In this document: piece after piece, positions 23,011 to 35,169 of the stretch
How the letters are laid out: every line of letters starts with the position of its first letter
Position numbering within the stretch: the first letter of the stretch is position 1
From: Atriophallophorus winterbourni
Taxonomy: Eukaryota; Platyhelminthes; Trematoda; Plagiorchiida; Microphallidae
Assembly (NCBI GenBank): GCA_013407085.1
Contig: JACCGJ010013906.1
Coordinates: 1 to 64,000 of the forward strand
Length of the DNA: 64,000 nt
Direction of reading: 5' to 3'
The notes under the pieces: generated by a model
What the model saw: the letters and a program-made list of their open reading frames with translations, nothing else
What the model was told of the DNA's origin: nothing
Databases searched by the model: none
Translations under genes and position numbers: made by a program

Positions 23011-23159
23011 GTGTTTTTTATGTTTGACAATAACCTAACAATATTTTAATATTTTTTAGCATCCGACCCGATGTACATTTTTGTGGGTCTTGTAAAGCAT
23101 AGCTTTGAACCTGCATATAATCTATGAATAAATCTATGAATCTATGAATATGAATAGAG

Positions 23160-23490
23160 CGCATGGTGACGAAAACATAGTTAATCACGGGAATCGCCAT
23201 TCCCCATTCCCGTATTCGCTGTTGCCGATATTTTGATTCTCTACTTGTCTGTTTCATTTGGAATGCCCTTCCCGAATCGATTGTTACCGCTCCCAGAGTC
23301 GAATCATTCATTCATAATGTGTTGCATTACGTATTGCCAAAAATTGTTATTAACTAATGGTAAGTTTTTAACTATAATGTACGTGACAATACGTGATTAT
23401 GGGATATTTCACTTTCATGAACGAATATGTACTATGCTATGGTAATTGTAAAGTAATGTGCCTTTTGTTACCATATATTCTTGAATCTTA
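23160..23490 (+). mobile_element. CR1-like subfamily A, 3'-end fragment
   Basis: Matches the 3' end of the 2505-5006 element in reverse orientation (CCATTCCCGTATTCGC, then TTTGGAATGCCCTTCCCGAA) and ends in TTCTTGAATCTTAAAACTTG. It lies immediately after the tail of the preceding full-length element. Confidence 0.7.
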
Positions 23491-23820
23491 AAACTTGAAA
23501 AAAAATAATTGAGGCGATTAAGTCACGGTATTATTATGAAAAAGTGGTAATGTAATCAGTTTGCATAATGTTTTTTGGCCTCCATCGGTCAATGTCCACC
23601 ATGGATGTGCATCACAAAAGCATGAATTTCATGTTTTGCAGCTTTTTGAATGACTAAACAGTCAAATTCGGGAGGAACAATCTCTCCCGCAGCGCTTGCA
23701 AAGATAGTCGGAACTCTGTTGTATTGCATCAGTTGCAGGACGGTGGCGTGATCTGCGTTCAGCAGCAAAGAGCTGTATCTGCTCCTCCCCGGCTTGCAGA
23801 CGATGCTTTACAGAACGCCT

Positions 23821-24651
23821 TCAAAGTGAGTGGTCAAGAGCAAGTTCTTCCCAACTTGCGGGGTCAATGTCAAGAGCTTTCATATCTCTGTTGCAAACAT
23901 CTTTGTACCGCAAGTGCGGTCTGCTCAATGGTCGACTTCCTAATTGCAACTCACCGTAGAGTAGATCTTTCGGAATACGACCATTTTCCATTCTATAGAC
24001 ATGACCAAGCCAGCGCAGGCGGCGCTGTCGCAATAGAGTGAACATGCTCTCTAGACCAGCTTTTGAAAGCACTTCAGCATTAGTCACTCTGTCCATCCAC
24101 GATATGTTCAAGATACGACAGATGCTTCGTAGATGAAAATCATTCAGCTTCCGTTCGTGTCTTGCGTGGGTGGTCCAGGTTTCACTGCAGTATAGTAGAG
24201 CATTTAGTACGCACGCGCTGTATACCATCGTCTTTGTCTTTACAGTCAGCTTGTGGTTACCCCAAACACGAGAGTTCAATCGGGACAAAATGACAGCTGC
24301 TCTGCCAATCCGCTTACCAATCTCCGTGTCTAGCGAGAGGTTATCCGCAATGGTTGATCCGAGATATGTGAACTGCTGTACTGGTTCAAGCTGACAGTTT
24401 CCAACAGTGATGATTGGTGGCGAAACTGTTACTTGAACAAGGACTTTTGTCTCGCACGTGCTGATTGTCAGACAAAAGTCTTTGCATGCCGACGAAAAAC
24501 AGTCCATTAGCGACTGTAGGTTCTCTTGGGAGTGAGCAATAAAGGCTGCATCGTCGGCAAACAACAGGTCACGGATTATCACATCCCGTACTTTGGTTTG
24601 TGCTCTCAACCGGTTCAGGTTGAAAAGCTTACCATCACTTCGCGTGCGCAT
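23821..24651 (-). pseudogene. RTE-like ORF2, C-terminal half
   Basis: 276 codons with the catalytic RT box DLLFADDAAF near residue 30, then QFTYLGSTI, CSETWT and the RTE-typical RRLRWLGHVYRM. Beyond the stop at 23821 other frames continue the protein and show a zinc-finger-like tail, YLCKRCGRDCSSR (about 23700-23650). Function in an intact element: reverse transcription. Confidence 0.82.
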
Positions 24652-24919
24652 GTAAATGCCTTCTGTTCTCGTCCTAAAAGCGTGCTTCAGAAGCAGAGCA
24701 AAGAGCCGAACAGCAAGAACACACCCTTGTTTGACGCCTCGGCGAATTTAAATGCTTCTGAACTGCAACCCTTAAAATGGACTCAGCCTTTCATGCCTGT
24801 GTGGAACGAAATAACGAGTCTGAGCAGCCTTGGGGGGCAGCCTATCAGATCAAGCATTTTGAAAAGACCCTCCCTGCTGACGTAGTCGATGCCTTAGTTA
24901 AATCAATAAAAACAGCGTA

Positions 24920-25720
24920 TTATGACATACGCTGTTCCCGACACTTTTCTTGAAGTTGTCTCAGGGAGAAGATCATGTCAACGGTTGATCTTTCCTTGCG
25001 GAATCCACATTGAGATTCGGAGTAAATTCTATCAGCTAAAACTTGCAGCCGGATCTGTAAGACTTTAGCAAACAATTTGCCTACAACATTCAGAAGGGAG
25101 ATTCCTCTGTAATTGTTGCAGTCGCCTCTGTCACCCTTATTCTTAAATAGCGTGATGATCTTTGTGTCTCGCATCTCTTGTGGGACACCCCCCTCCTGCC
25201 AGCACTGAAGAAGCAAATGGTGAAGAGGTTGTAATAATGCTGCTCTACCGCATTTGATGAGCTCAGGTGGAATTCCGTCGTTACCAGGGGCCTTCCCATT
25301 CGCTAAGCGGTCGATTGCTCTATTGAGCTCATCAAGAGTAAGAGGGGTATCTAGATATTCAATGGTCGGCAACCGTTCGATATTTTCAAGTGCATGCGGT
25401 AGAACCGTACTGTCCCTAGAGTAGAGAGAGGAGAAGTGCACTACCCATCTTTCCATCTTTTGAGTTTTGTCGACAATCGGCTTACCAGATAAAGACTTAA
25501 TGGGAGCCGTTTTAAGTTTGTTTGGGCCAATGGCTCTCTTGATCCCATCATACATACCGTGAAAATTTCCGGTTTCCGCAGCTTTTTGGATATTGAGGCT
25601 AACTTCAGTCCAATAGTCGTTTGCACACCGCCTTGCAGTCTGTTGGACCTTATTTTTAGCTGCTCTTAGAAGACGCAAGTTTTCATCTGTTGGCATACCT
25701 TTGAACCTCATAGTTTGCAT
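24920..25720 (-). pseudogene. RTE-like ORF2, N-terminal RT half
   Basis: 266 codons: a pre-RT helical region, then LANGKAPGNDGIPPELIKCG, NYRGISLLNVVGKLFAKVLQ, and SQCGFRKERSTVDMIFSLRQLQ at the C-terminus. The next expected block, the KAFD motif, is out of frame beyond 24920. The element is 5'-truncated; no endonuclease is seen. Confidence 0.82.
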
Positions 25721-28700
25721 AAAAGCAATTTAATAAAAACATATCTTCACTGTAAGTGAAGATCATTAATATTTATCCACACGATTTATCTTTGGGGTGT
25801 ATCGAGGATTTCAAATACCTACAAGTCAATGCTATACGCATGGTTTAAAATGAGGGCCTATTTCGACAGAATAATTAAAAATAACGCTTATTTCTCAATA
25901 CATTTTTGAAATTCTTCTTTTCTGATTTTTGTTGTGTTTGTGAACATATTCATAATATCACACGGCTTACAGTTACATCACTCAAATTTTACCATGAGAA
26001 CTACCATTTTTCTCTAATATAAACTAATGATGTAAACGTATCGTGACATCTCAAGTTTGACCATACGTGTTGTGAAGTTATTGCTCAAGAGAACTCAGTT
26101 TGCATGCGCTTTATATAGTGTCATCTCCAAGCTCGAGAATGGGTAGATACTGCTCTTGCCTATTGAACATATATCACAGCTTCAACTTGTAACTGTCTCC
26201 GATTGGCATAGTAATGTCTATCGATTTGAACGCTGAGGGAGAAATTGATTCTCCCAAATCGGACTGTTTAGTAAATTAAAACGCTGCAGAGCATTAAACC
26301 GTCATGCGCTTTCGATGTACATTCATGGATGACATCGATCGACGAAGGCCAACAAAACTTTTCTTGTGCAAATAAGTGTATGTGATCGAAAAACTCATTT
26401 GCATGCATTTCCATGACACACACCCACCACGACCAGTTTCGTGCTGTTGGCACACATCAGGTACGGACAGTAGGATCCGGATCCGTAAAAGTTAGTTGGA
26501 CTTTTTAATTGGATCAAGACATAATTATACCCAAAACTTGCATGCCAATGAAAGTCAAATATATTTGGAATTGCCTAAAAGTTACGTTTTTCTTCCTTCA
26601 ATTTACAATAGTATCTGTGCCGTTAGTAATGCTCGAGTAGACACAAAACCTCATGTTCATTGAGACTTGTCACAGTAGTAGTGTGGTTAATATGTTCAAT
26701 ATAATGCTGTTTTAATTAGTTCAGAATGATACCCTAACTCTCTGTAAGAAAATCATGCTCAACTCAGGTTCAGGAAACCCATTCATATTATCCTGATTTC
26801 CTCAGATACCAAAAAAACTTTTTATGCAATATTCATTCTTTTAAAAACAGAATGTAGAAGTATTCCGAAATCCACTCATTTGTGAGACACCCATCCAAAA
26901 AAATCAATACCCAAGTAACTAAACAAAGCGTACTGCACGAAAGATATATTCAAAAACGATAATGATTTTACCTGCCGTTGGAAAACTATAAATAATAACA
27001 CAAATCACGATTCCCTTGCGAATGTGCTAACACAATTTTCATCCAAGAAATTCTAGCATAAATATTTGATTGTCTCAAAAGGTCCATATGGTGCAAACCG
27101 ATCGCCAAGCGAAAGTTTATCAATTTTCGGAAAACAACAGGATAATTGCTTGGAGAACGCTTGCGCTGAAATTCATAAATCAAAGATGTTGATGAATTGG
27201 ACGTTTGTCAGTCTGGCATATACGGAATATCGCTAAAAACGAATGTGCTAAACGTATTAAATTTAAAAGTCCCAGGACTACTAATTTGTGTTTGCATTTT
27301 ATCATGAAAATTTCTATTTTGCTATCCGCGTTCTCGAACTAATCGAATGAATTTGGCAGATATTTAAATAATTGCTAGATTAATTACTAAAGTTTGTGCA
27401 CTACCGGTCGCGTCCCGAGTCATGAGGCCTTGTAATATTCATTTTTCAGTCTCACATGACGCTGATAATTAAGTACGTGAAAGTTTACACTTTGTAAATC
27501 AATGTTTGCAATGATCTGTTAAAAAATAGTTACTTTAACATCATCTCAATTTTCCGCCATTTGATCTTGAAGTTTCGCAAGTTACGGCTGACAGAGTTTA
27601 TGTAGTCGAGTGTCTAATATTTCTGTTAAAAATCACCGTTAGATTGCGGGAGTTTCAAATAAGTTTGACCTTCGCTGAGTTAACGTTCGAAGAGATACTT
27701 ATTACTGTATAATTTTGACAGCGTTCGGTAATTGAAATTTGTTACATTTGACATACACACTTGATTATTACATCTTGAATCGCAAAACATTATCAAAAAA
27801 ATTGGGGTAAAATATTCTGTTCACTCTGACATGCTTTTCAATGTTCGTGCGAACCATTTCTCCACTTTTTGAAGCGCTCCTACAAAATACTTGCACAAGA
27901 AGCAGGCCGATAATAATGGGCCTTCAAAATTGTCATTATTGTGGAAAGTGTGGGAAAGCAATCTACAGTTATTTATTAAAATGCCGAAGTTTGTAAAATT
28001 GATACCGATCTTGGGTGAAAAATCTGTCGTCAACTGGTGTTTCCATAATTTTTCATAAATGCAATAATCATGTTCTAAAAATTGAGCATTTTCAACCGAA
28101 CCGATAGACAATCGTTCAAAACTGTAAAATTAAGCTAAACATGTATTCCTAATTACGTATTGTATGAACATCATGATTGGCGTCGGGTATAATTTATCGG
28201 ATGTATTATCCACCCTGTACGCATAGAGGTTCCGTTCATGTATGAATTGTAAAGACAACAGTGTTACTGTTGATCACAACGTCGGAGAAAGAAAACTTAA
28301 ACATTCACTAGTCTCTAACATTCATTTGCAAATTTTAGATTGAAGAGTAAATTTACATTGCATAGCATGCCAATATTGATCGAAATATTCCAAAAAGTAT
28401 GCCGAATCCTCAACTCCCATAGAAAATTCTATAGTGTTTTACAGCACATATCATTAGTTCCATAAAATTGAAATTAAAATTTTATCTGTCATCGATTGTG
28501 TTTCCTAAACGTTCTTCTATAGATAGATTCTTATTAAAGAATTTCGGTCAAATTTATTTTGTTACATCCTAGCGTATATTTTTTGCAGATATAACCGAAA
28601 AAGTTATTTTGACACTATCTATTCGCCATTTTAAATTCACCAGGTTGCTTAACCTGCTATCCAATATTCGATGTGTTATAAATTGCGGATAGTACACTAA

Positions 28701-28734
28701 AACATCTCACTTACTAGCTTTCAATACCATAACC
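25721..28734. other. Intergenic, with RTE 3' end and one hammerhead repeat
   Basis: Holds an RTE 3'-terminal relic on the plus strand (about 26216-26355, ending ATCGATCGACGAAGGCCAAC) and a hammerhead-type repeat (26400-26490). The rest is AT-rich with no recognisable gene. TTTATT at 28553-28558 gives AATAAA on the minus strand, about 180 bases after the QRICH2-like stop codon, and is a plausible polyadenylation signal. Confidence 0.5.
26400..26490 (-). repeat. F/D-family hammerhead repeat, copy A
   Basis: Minus strand: CTGATGT (26460-26454; one change from CTGATGA), stem II GTGC/GCAC, GAAA (26440-26437), CTGGTC with a GUC-type triplet ending at 26431, then GTGG, which can pair with CCGTAC-side bases as stem I. 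Followed by the family hallmark ATGGAAATGCATGCAAA. Confidence 0.7.
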
Positions 28735-28901
28735 CTAATGTTCTCTGAAGGAATGTTCAACCGATGGAGGTTCAGAGCCAGAGTCCTCTACGACTTCACG
28801 GGCTGTTTGTGGTTCCGAAACCGTCAGACTAGTTTCCAAGCTTTTGAATTCTGTAGACTTTATTTCAGGTGAAGGCGGATGCTGTGATATGGATGGATCG
28901 T
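28735..28901 (-). CDS. QRICH2-like gene, exon 8 (last)
   Basis: The acceptor TTTTTCAG precedes 28901; the first two bases complete a GAC codon with the previous exon. It encodes a Ser/Pro/Glu-rich tail (DPSISQHPPSPEIK, TVSEPQTAREVVEDSGSEPP) and stops with TAG at 28737-28735. The tail has no recognised domain. Confidence 0.75.
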
Positions 28902-29164
28902 CTGAAAAACAGATAGGAACTTTCTTCCAAAAGTAGCTCTGATAGAAATCTTAATAAGCACCAAAATTTTATGTATGTATATTATTTTTATTAGAATATC
29001 AATGCGCAAACTGACGATGCGTTCATTCCATTGTGAGTAAGATTTAAAACTACACCCGGGGCAAACAAGTTGCGTCATCGTTGGATAATGTTGGTACGAC
29101 CAAACTGTTTTTAATCACGTGAGTGCAAACTATCATGCAGACTAGGTTTGAACAAATGACTATG

Positions 29165-29245
29165 AACAAAAAATGCTCATTTGCATGTTTTTCCAAAACA
29201 CAAGCTAAACGATGGGTTTTGTGCTGTCTGCACTCATCTTCCACT
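29165..29245 (-). repeat. F/D-family hammerhead repeat, copy B1 (degenerate)
   Basis: Minus strand: AGATGAGTGC, then loop and GCAC, then AAAACCC. The first core box and GAAA are each changed. It is head to head with the plus-strand copy B2. Confidence 0.6.
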
Positions 29246-29355
29246 GTTTCGGGCGCATGCGGATCCTGATCCTACTGCCCCTACCTTATAAGTGCCAACA
29301 GCGCGAAACCGGTCGTGGTGTGTGTGTGTGATGGAAATGTATGCAAATGAGCTTT
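29246..29355 (+). repeat. F/D-family hammerhead repeat, copy B2
   Basis: Plus strand: flank GCGCATGCGGATCCTG, first core box mutated to CTTATAA, stem II GTGC/GCGC, GAAA, palindromic ACCGGT and C17 (GUC triplet, 29312-29314), then GTGG pairing with CTAC. Ends with ATGGAAATGTATGCAAATG. Confidence 0.68.
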
Positions 29356-29544
29356 TTTAACCCGTGGCAAAAGATTTGATAGTTGCAAGGACAACTATTT
29401 TGAAGAAAATGTGAACAAATTCAACTTCCAAACTGTAAGTCAGTTGAGGATTTGAAACTGATTAACTCATGAACTGTAATTTTAAAATATTTAACATTTC
29501 ACATAAGACTTCGAAGCAGGATAATAAGTTGAATGTTTGAACAG

Positions 29545-29660
29545 CAACAGATGTTGCTCATTTGCACGTATTTCCATCACACACATCCAACGAACGGTTC
29601 CGTGCTGTTTACATTCATCAGGTAGGGACAGTAAGATCAGGATCTAGTTCGATTAGTCTT
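29545..29660 (-). repeat. F/D-family hammerhead repeat, copy C
   Basis: Minus strand: CTGATGA intact, stem II ATGT/GCAC damaged, GGAA replacing GAAA, then ACCGTTC. Flanks match the D subfamily (GATCCTGATCTTACTGTCCC). Confidence 0.6.
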
Positions 29661-30740
29661 TCAAACCATCAGTTTATCAGACAGGTATGGCAAACCCTAC
29701 TTAATTCGAGTATTGCTCGCTAACGTCAAAATGTGTACGATGTTACGCGGAATAAATTTGTGCTGCGATGTTACGATTTTTATTTTGGAAATTGTAAAAT
29801 ATCTGCACTCTCAATTCAGAATCCTTACAGATAACAATAAGCAATTCAGTCCATTTCCACGGTAGACAGGACTAATCTCAAAGCTTAATTGTATAAACGA
29901 GATCTCGGTGCGAAATTTTATTCGCAAAGCTTAATAAGGTGTAGATTTAGATACAGATTTCTTGAGTCTTGTAACTCGTTTCTAGCCAACAGTTTACGTT
30001 GAGATCGATACGGAAAAATTCTACACCAAAAAATCGAATATACTCGCCCTACGCGTCATCATCACCAAAATTATAACCATTACAAATAGATTATTGTCAG
30101 ATTTACTTGAGTATGAAAAGGAGGTTGAGCAGCAAACTTAGTTACAGCTGGCAACGTCTCTTAAAGTCAGTTATTCTGTACATTCATTTATAAAAATGTA
30201 ACTTCTCCACCCGAAGCCAATATTTTATTCCCTATTCATGAACATATAAATTCTAATCTCTATTGTTCCTCAAGTGGTTTGATACATGGATAAGCAATCG
30301 ATGGCTGTTTAAGAGTTGAAGATGCGACTGACAATGTGATAACTGATGTTGTGAGCTCATCGTCATATTTCTAACTTTAATTTCTAATTTCACTAACATG
30401 TCTCTTTATTCCTGGGTAACTTGACAATATTTCAGCCAACGTAGAATCTTTAGATTGTAATACAGCCTGAATCATACTTTTTTTCTGAATTATGCGAAAA
30501 AATTAATTTTAATTGCTGCAAATTCGAGTACATGAATAAAGCCATTTTCTTATTCTCGCAGATGATAGCGAGTTAATATAATGAGTTGAAACGTAATCCT
30601 TATTGACCACGATAAGGAAATTAATTTTCTGCCGGTCTACCTTTTTGGTAGATGTATTTGATCATAAAAGCAGTTCAGTATGGTTCATTGAAATCTAAGT
30701 CACTTGAGTCATTTTTGATAAACATAAGAATTGTACTCAC

Positions 30741-30933
30741 CTGTGGCTTCAGAAACATTTGGAATTCTTGACACGGAATACCCATTTCCAGTTGGATGTA
30801 CACCCTCGCTGGATTGTGTGTGCGGTTTAACCACATGTACTTGTCTCCCCGATTTGGACAGGGCCTGAGGAGTTGAGTTTCTGATATTTCGCGAAGCTGT
30901 GGTAGGATGTAATCCTATGTAGGCAGGATTATC
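30741..30933 (-). CDS. QRICH2-like gene, exon 7
   Basis: Starts in phase 0 after CCCATAG and ends one base into a codon before GTGAGTAC. 64 codons plus one base: DNPAYIGLHPTTASRN, then a Ser/Gln-rich stretch ending RIPNVSEAT. The phase matches exon 8 exactly. No domain recognised. Confidence 0.75.
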
Positions 30934-31654
30934 CTATGGGAATCAGATGAGAGAAATGTTTACACATGGAAATGTTTGTGTAGAAATTATTGACCGAATA
31001 ATATAATTGACTGAAATGCATATATTTTGCATTGAAATGATCGATAAGGCGATATGACCTTTTTTAGTTATTTGGTATTCCTAAACACTCCTAACGGAAA
31101 TTGAAAATGATTTAATAAAATACGCATGCAATAAAACCTTTAATTTAAATCCAGTTTTTTTCGTTCTGCAAGTAACAAATTAATTTAAAAATAGAATATG
31201 CGTTATGGACAGATTGTCAGTAGTTGCACACTGTTCACGAAGCGCTACACTAAAAGGTAAATAAGATTTCGAATGGTTTATTCGAGTCCACCTTCAGTTT
31301 TACAAAATTCACAATCAGAATATCTACTCCGATACATGTTTAATTCATCAAATGTTTGCTGAGTAAATAAAGCTCTTATCAAACCACATAAACTATTAAA
31401 ATTTTGCTAAGGCGAGCAAAGGGTCACAAAAATACAAATTTAAATTTAAATCTCGTTTCTCTACTTTGCGTACGAGAGAGGGACTTGATGCACTCTGCTC
31501 TTAAGTAAACAGAAGATAGCGATCGGATTCCCAACAAAATGTACTAATCGTTCAAAGGAAACTTTGAAGAAATTGTTATGATATTGTTTAATACCGCGTT
31601 CCACGTAAACGCTGAAGTCATTTAAGTGCGTTTTACTTATGAATTAGCGATTCC

Positions 31655-31655
<1 letters not shown>

Positions 31656-31682
<27 letters not shown>
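31656..31682. repeat. (TA)n microsatellite
   Basis: Alternating TA for about 27 bases. Confidence 0.95.
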
Positions 31683-31686
<4 letters not shown>

Positions 31687-31829
31687 TACAAGAATTTCAA
31701 ACGTCACAGTGGGAGTCAAATATTGATTGCGGAACAATGTTCTGTTTTTCCGTTCCTTCAATAAACTTCGGTTATCAACATTGAGCACGGATAAATACCA
31801 CAGACAAACAAAGATTCCATGCTCCACAG

Positions 31830-33240
31830 CACGTCGGGAAAAAACATTTTATTCTGCTTCCTGATGGACAATCGCTTCCGCAGCACTCAGAGGGATAAAA
31901 AGTACTCAGTCAATTGATAGCAGTTGTACGCTGACTACATCTTTGACGTTCAGCCGATGGAAGTAATATGCAGAATATGCTTTACAAAATCCTCTCAAAG
32001 TGAGCGGCCTAGATCAAGTTCTTTCCTGCTCTTAGGGTCGATTTTGCGAACATTCATACCTCATCTGCCAAATAATCGACTTCTGATTTTAACCCAACAT
32101 AGAATCGATCTTTTGAAATAAAACCAATTTCTATTTTGTACAGATGCACCAGCCAGCGTAGGCGCCGCTGTCGTACTACGGTGAGCATGCTCTGCAGAGA
32201 AGCTTTAAATACTTTACACTACTCGTTAATTTTTACATCCAGGTTATGTTTAAAACGTGAAGGTTATTATACAAATCCGAATTATTCAGCATTCGTTCCT
32301 TTCCTGCGCAAGTGATCCAGACTTAACTGCCATAAACTTAATCATTTAGTGCGCAAGAGCTGTAACGGAACATCTTTATATTCGCGTTAAGCTGACCTTT
32401 GCCTCGAGTTCAAACGGGGCAATTGGGTAGAAGTTTTGTTAATTCGTTTATCAGTGACGGATTGTCAGATGGAATAATTTCTTGAAATAAATTGGTGGTT
32501 CATACAAACAGTTTGAAACAAATGGGAGGCGAAAACATCCTCTGACATAAGACTTTGAATTTTTGATGCTGATTGTCAACCAATATTCCTGGCTTGTTGA
32601 CGAAATGTTTTACATTAGCGACTGCAGCGGTTCCTGGATGTGAAAATGAATGCTGGAGTGTTAGAAAATTGCAGGTCACGGATTAACACATACAGTAGGT
32701 GAGCTTAGGCTCCTAAACGGTTCAGTTCGAAAAATATGCAATCACTTCGTGTGAATACCTTCTGTTATCGTCTTACAAGTGAACATCATCAGTGGAGTGA
32801 AGAAAATGTCTTAAAGCGCGAGAGCAATAACAAATCCTTGTTTGACACGTCAAAGGTTTCTATACTGCTACCTTTAAAATGGAGTGTGCGCCTATACCAA
32901 ATTTTAAATTAATATCGAGGTTGAGCAGCTGAAAATTATGACCAAGAATTTTGAGGAGACCTTCCTTGCTGACATATACGAATATTTTCGTCAAATCAAT
33001 GAAAAATAGCGTATAATGGGAAACAGTGTTCCCGATACTGTTCTGGAAGTTGCCCGGGAGAATATGATGTTTGTGTTCATTCTTCAATATTCGAATATAA
33101 TTTCCGAGTTTTGCAAAGCTGGAGTTATTTCTGATAATTTACGGTATCGATGTATTATTCGATTTTTCAGGATTTATTTAACCAAGATTACAACAGTGCT
33201 GTGTAAAATTACAGTGCATAGAATGCTCAAAGCATATACC
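31830..33240 (-). mobile_element. RTE-like LINE relic
   Basis: Colinear with the RTE-like element at 23.6-25.7 kb at several anchor points, for example GCCAGCGTAGGCGCCGCTGTC near 32153 (the RRLRWLGH region) and the GTTGCCCGGGAGAATATGAT stretch at 33049. Heavily mutated. Confidence 0.65.
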
Positions 33241-33658
33241 AAGGTGAGTACCTCCGTCTATTCCGAAAACAATGTTACCTTTCTTCAAATCTGCCTTACC
33301 ACCATTCTTTTATTGATTGGAATTTATTTACGCTACAAATTTATTGGGTGTTTGCTGAACTTATTTTTCCAAACATGCACAAACATTGTATGTAATTATA
33401 GTGTTAACAACGGTAAGATTTGAAAATACGCTGCTCCCCTGGCTCTCATTTTATCAAGTTTATCCTCAGTGAGACTACAGGCGCTCCAACGTTTGTTATT
33501 TATATTCGGTTTCGTGGGCACAAAAGTTTACAGTAATTATGATTTGAGTCCACAAGTTATTCGGTCTTGGTTGCATTTGAAATTCAGTTTCTCGAATGCA
33601 TTACTTACTCGCATGTGCTACCAATTGATTTAGATAAAATCACATCAGAACAACCTAC

Positions 33659-33779
33659 CCTCATGTTTTTCGCAATTGGGGGCAATTTATCCTGGTCATT
33701 GCCATCGTCTGAATCATCTGAAAATATGCTGTCGAGCTTTCCTCGTCCTTGGCGATTTTCCCCCATTGTGGTGTTGTTA
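33659..33779 (-). CDS. QRICH2-like gene, exon 6
   Basis: The acceptor TCCATAACAG precedes 33779; one base completes the codon from exon 5, then 40 codons: NNTTMGENRQGRGKLDS, an acidic FSDDSDDGNDQD patch, and KLPPIAKNMR, ending in phase 0 before GTAGGT. The acidic patch is atypical of intronic sequence and supports coding. Confidence 0.68.
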
Positions 33780-35028
33780 CTGTTATGGAGAAATGATTTA
33801 TTATCAACAGAGTATACGAAGTATATTGATTACTAAATTATTTGCAACTACTTAATACAAAAGTGAAAAAATATATAGGACTATATTATATGAAACTGAG
33901 ATCCCCTCTCTTACTTACGCACCACATTCGTTTTCTAGCTTGAGGTAGATTGAGAAACATTGAGTTTAATAGCTAACTAACTAACCACTGTCCACCAATT
34001 AACCACTGTTTCAAAGTTTACTGAACCTAAGATTACTGTTTCCACCTGGTGATGGCAAACAGCCAGAAATCCAGTTCTGAATGGAGTGGGAGTTGTGAGC
34101 ACCATAGTATAATCGTCACTTATAGCTGCCTTGAGCGCGTGGTCAAGAATCCATTTTAATTCAGTATTTGAACGAGTAATGAAATATGAGGAAAATCTAA
34201 CGTGTGGTAACACACCTACAATTGTATGCGAAAAGAGCACGTCAAACGCTGTATTCGGAATGAATTATTAAATAAAAATGCGTTCCAAAAATCCTCCCCA
34301 GTCCATTCACAGAGCTGCCGGTTGAGCGTGTGCTACAAATAATCGCTTCAAAGTTTTTAGGGATATATAACTAAGATCATCTCAAGTAATACAATACCAG
34401 GTGTAGCTTATTACCTCCATTTACGTAGTTTTTATGTGATTTGTTTTCAGTTGAAACTATCAATATGATTGCTCTTCTAATAGTGCGGTTGAAAAATATA
34501 CCTCAGTGCTTAGAGCAATTGGTTAAAAGCTTTTTAAAATCATTTGTACAATAACTGATGCTAGCTAATACCCTGGATTATTTTCCAGAGCAATACTCTT
34601 CAAAATACAATTATCCAAAAATTACTAAATTCGTGAAACATATTTTTGATACGTCACCCAGCTGAAATTGATCGTTTCAACTATTCGATTTCCACTTTCA
34701 ACTTACAGACAAATTAGCGGTGGAAGCACAGCATACTTTGTAATGTTGATTCAAATCTCAAGTATACCATCGAAAACTGCAACAGTCAGATTAGCCTTCT
34801 ACCCTTTTTGAATACGATTCATGCACAGAGTGCTTAAAAAATTAGCGAAAACACCTACTTGTACCAAAGTAAATTACACATGATGTAACAAAGTGATTAT
34901 TTTCCCATGCAACGAAATAGTCATGAACTCGCAATTTCATTGATTAACCATTCATCTCACGGATCAGGTCGAGGCATGCTTATGAGTGGAGGGTAGAGGG
35001 TCAATAACAATTCGTATCATAAAGGTAC
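33780..35028 (-). other. Intron 5 of QRICH2-like gene
   Basis: Contains a decayed F/D-family repeat (33990-34190). Nothing else recognised. Confidence 0.55.
33990..34190 (+). repeat. F/D-family hammerhead repeat, copy I (degenerate)
   Basis: Plus strand: TTTCCACCTGGTGATGGC, loop CAAACA, GCC, GAAA, then diverged stem III; the downstream arm (GGTCAAGAATCCATTTTAAT) aligns with the 42-kb unit. The core box is CTGGTGA, so probably inactive. Confidence 0.6.
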
Positions 35029-35169
35029 GTTTTGGAGAGTATACAGGGATATTGCACTGACTTTTGAGTTGACCGCAAGTGAGGATTCTGTTGATAAGAC
35101 AACGATCCGGCTGGGTTGTGTCCGGCTAGTCGTGGACTTCCGTTTGTATCGTATCCGTGAAGCGATGAC
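35029..35169 (-). CDS. QRICH2-like gene, exon 5
   Basis: The acceptor GAATATCAG precedes 35169. One base plus 46 codons plus two bases: SSLHGYDTNGSPRLAGHN, then PAGSLSYQQNPHLRSTQK. The donor GTACCT at 35028 is weak; it was chosen because it keeps phase with exon 6. The 3' edge is the least certain border in this gene. Confidence 0.65.

Larger units (their letters stand above)
18700..23158 (+). mobile_element. CR1-like LINE, full-length layout, inactivated
   Basis: Leader from about 18700, ORF1 at 18900, ORF2 at 20243, and a 3' tail with repeated ATCTATGA units (about 23121-23152). A second copy of the leader-ORF1 layout lies at 38.4 kb. It has several stops and frameshifts. Confidence 0.82.
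23585..25720 (-). mobile_element. RTE-like LINE, partial
   Basis: The minus-strand element runs from about 25720 to a 3' end near 23585, where its plus-strand edge reads GGCCTCCATCGGTCAATGTC. Two RT-bearing open frames are separated by a damaged stretch (24652-24919). Degenerate relatives lie at 7588-8990, 31830-33240, 58146-59120 and 59930-60480. Confidence 0.83.
28902..30740 (-). other. Intron 7 of QRICH2-like gene
   Basis: Contains an inverted pair of F/D-family hammerhead repeats (29165-29355) and a third copy (29545-29660). Otherwise AT-rich with nothing recognised. Confidence 0.65.
30934..33658 (-). other. Intron 6 of QRICH2-like gene
   Basis: Contains a (TA)n microsatellite at about 31656-31682 and an RTE-like LINE relic at 31830-33240. 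The remainder is AT-rich. Confidence 0.6.

Noticed and set aside
33567..33836. 89-codon plus-strand open frame
   Set aside because: It is the antisense shadow of QRICH2-like exon 33659-33779, whose minus-strand frame has splice borders in phase and a plausible acidic protein.
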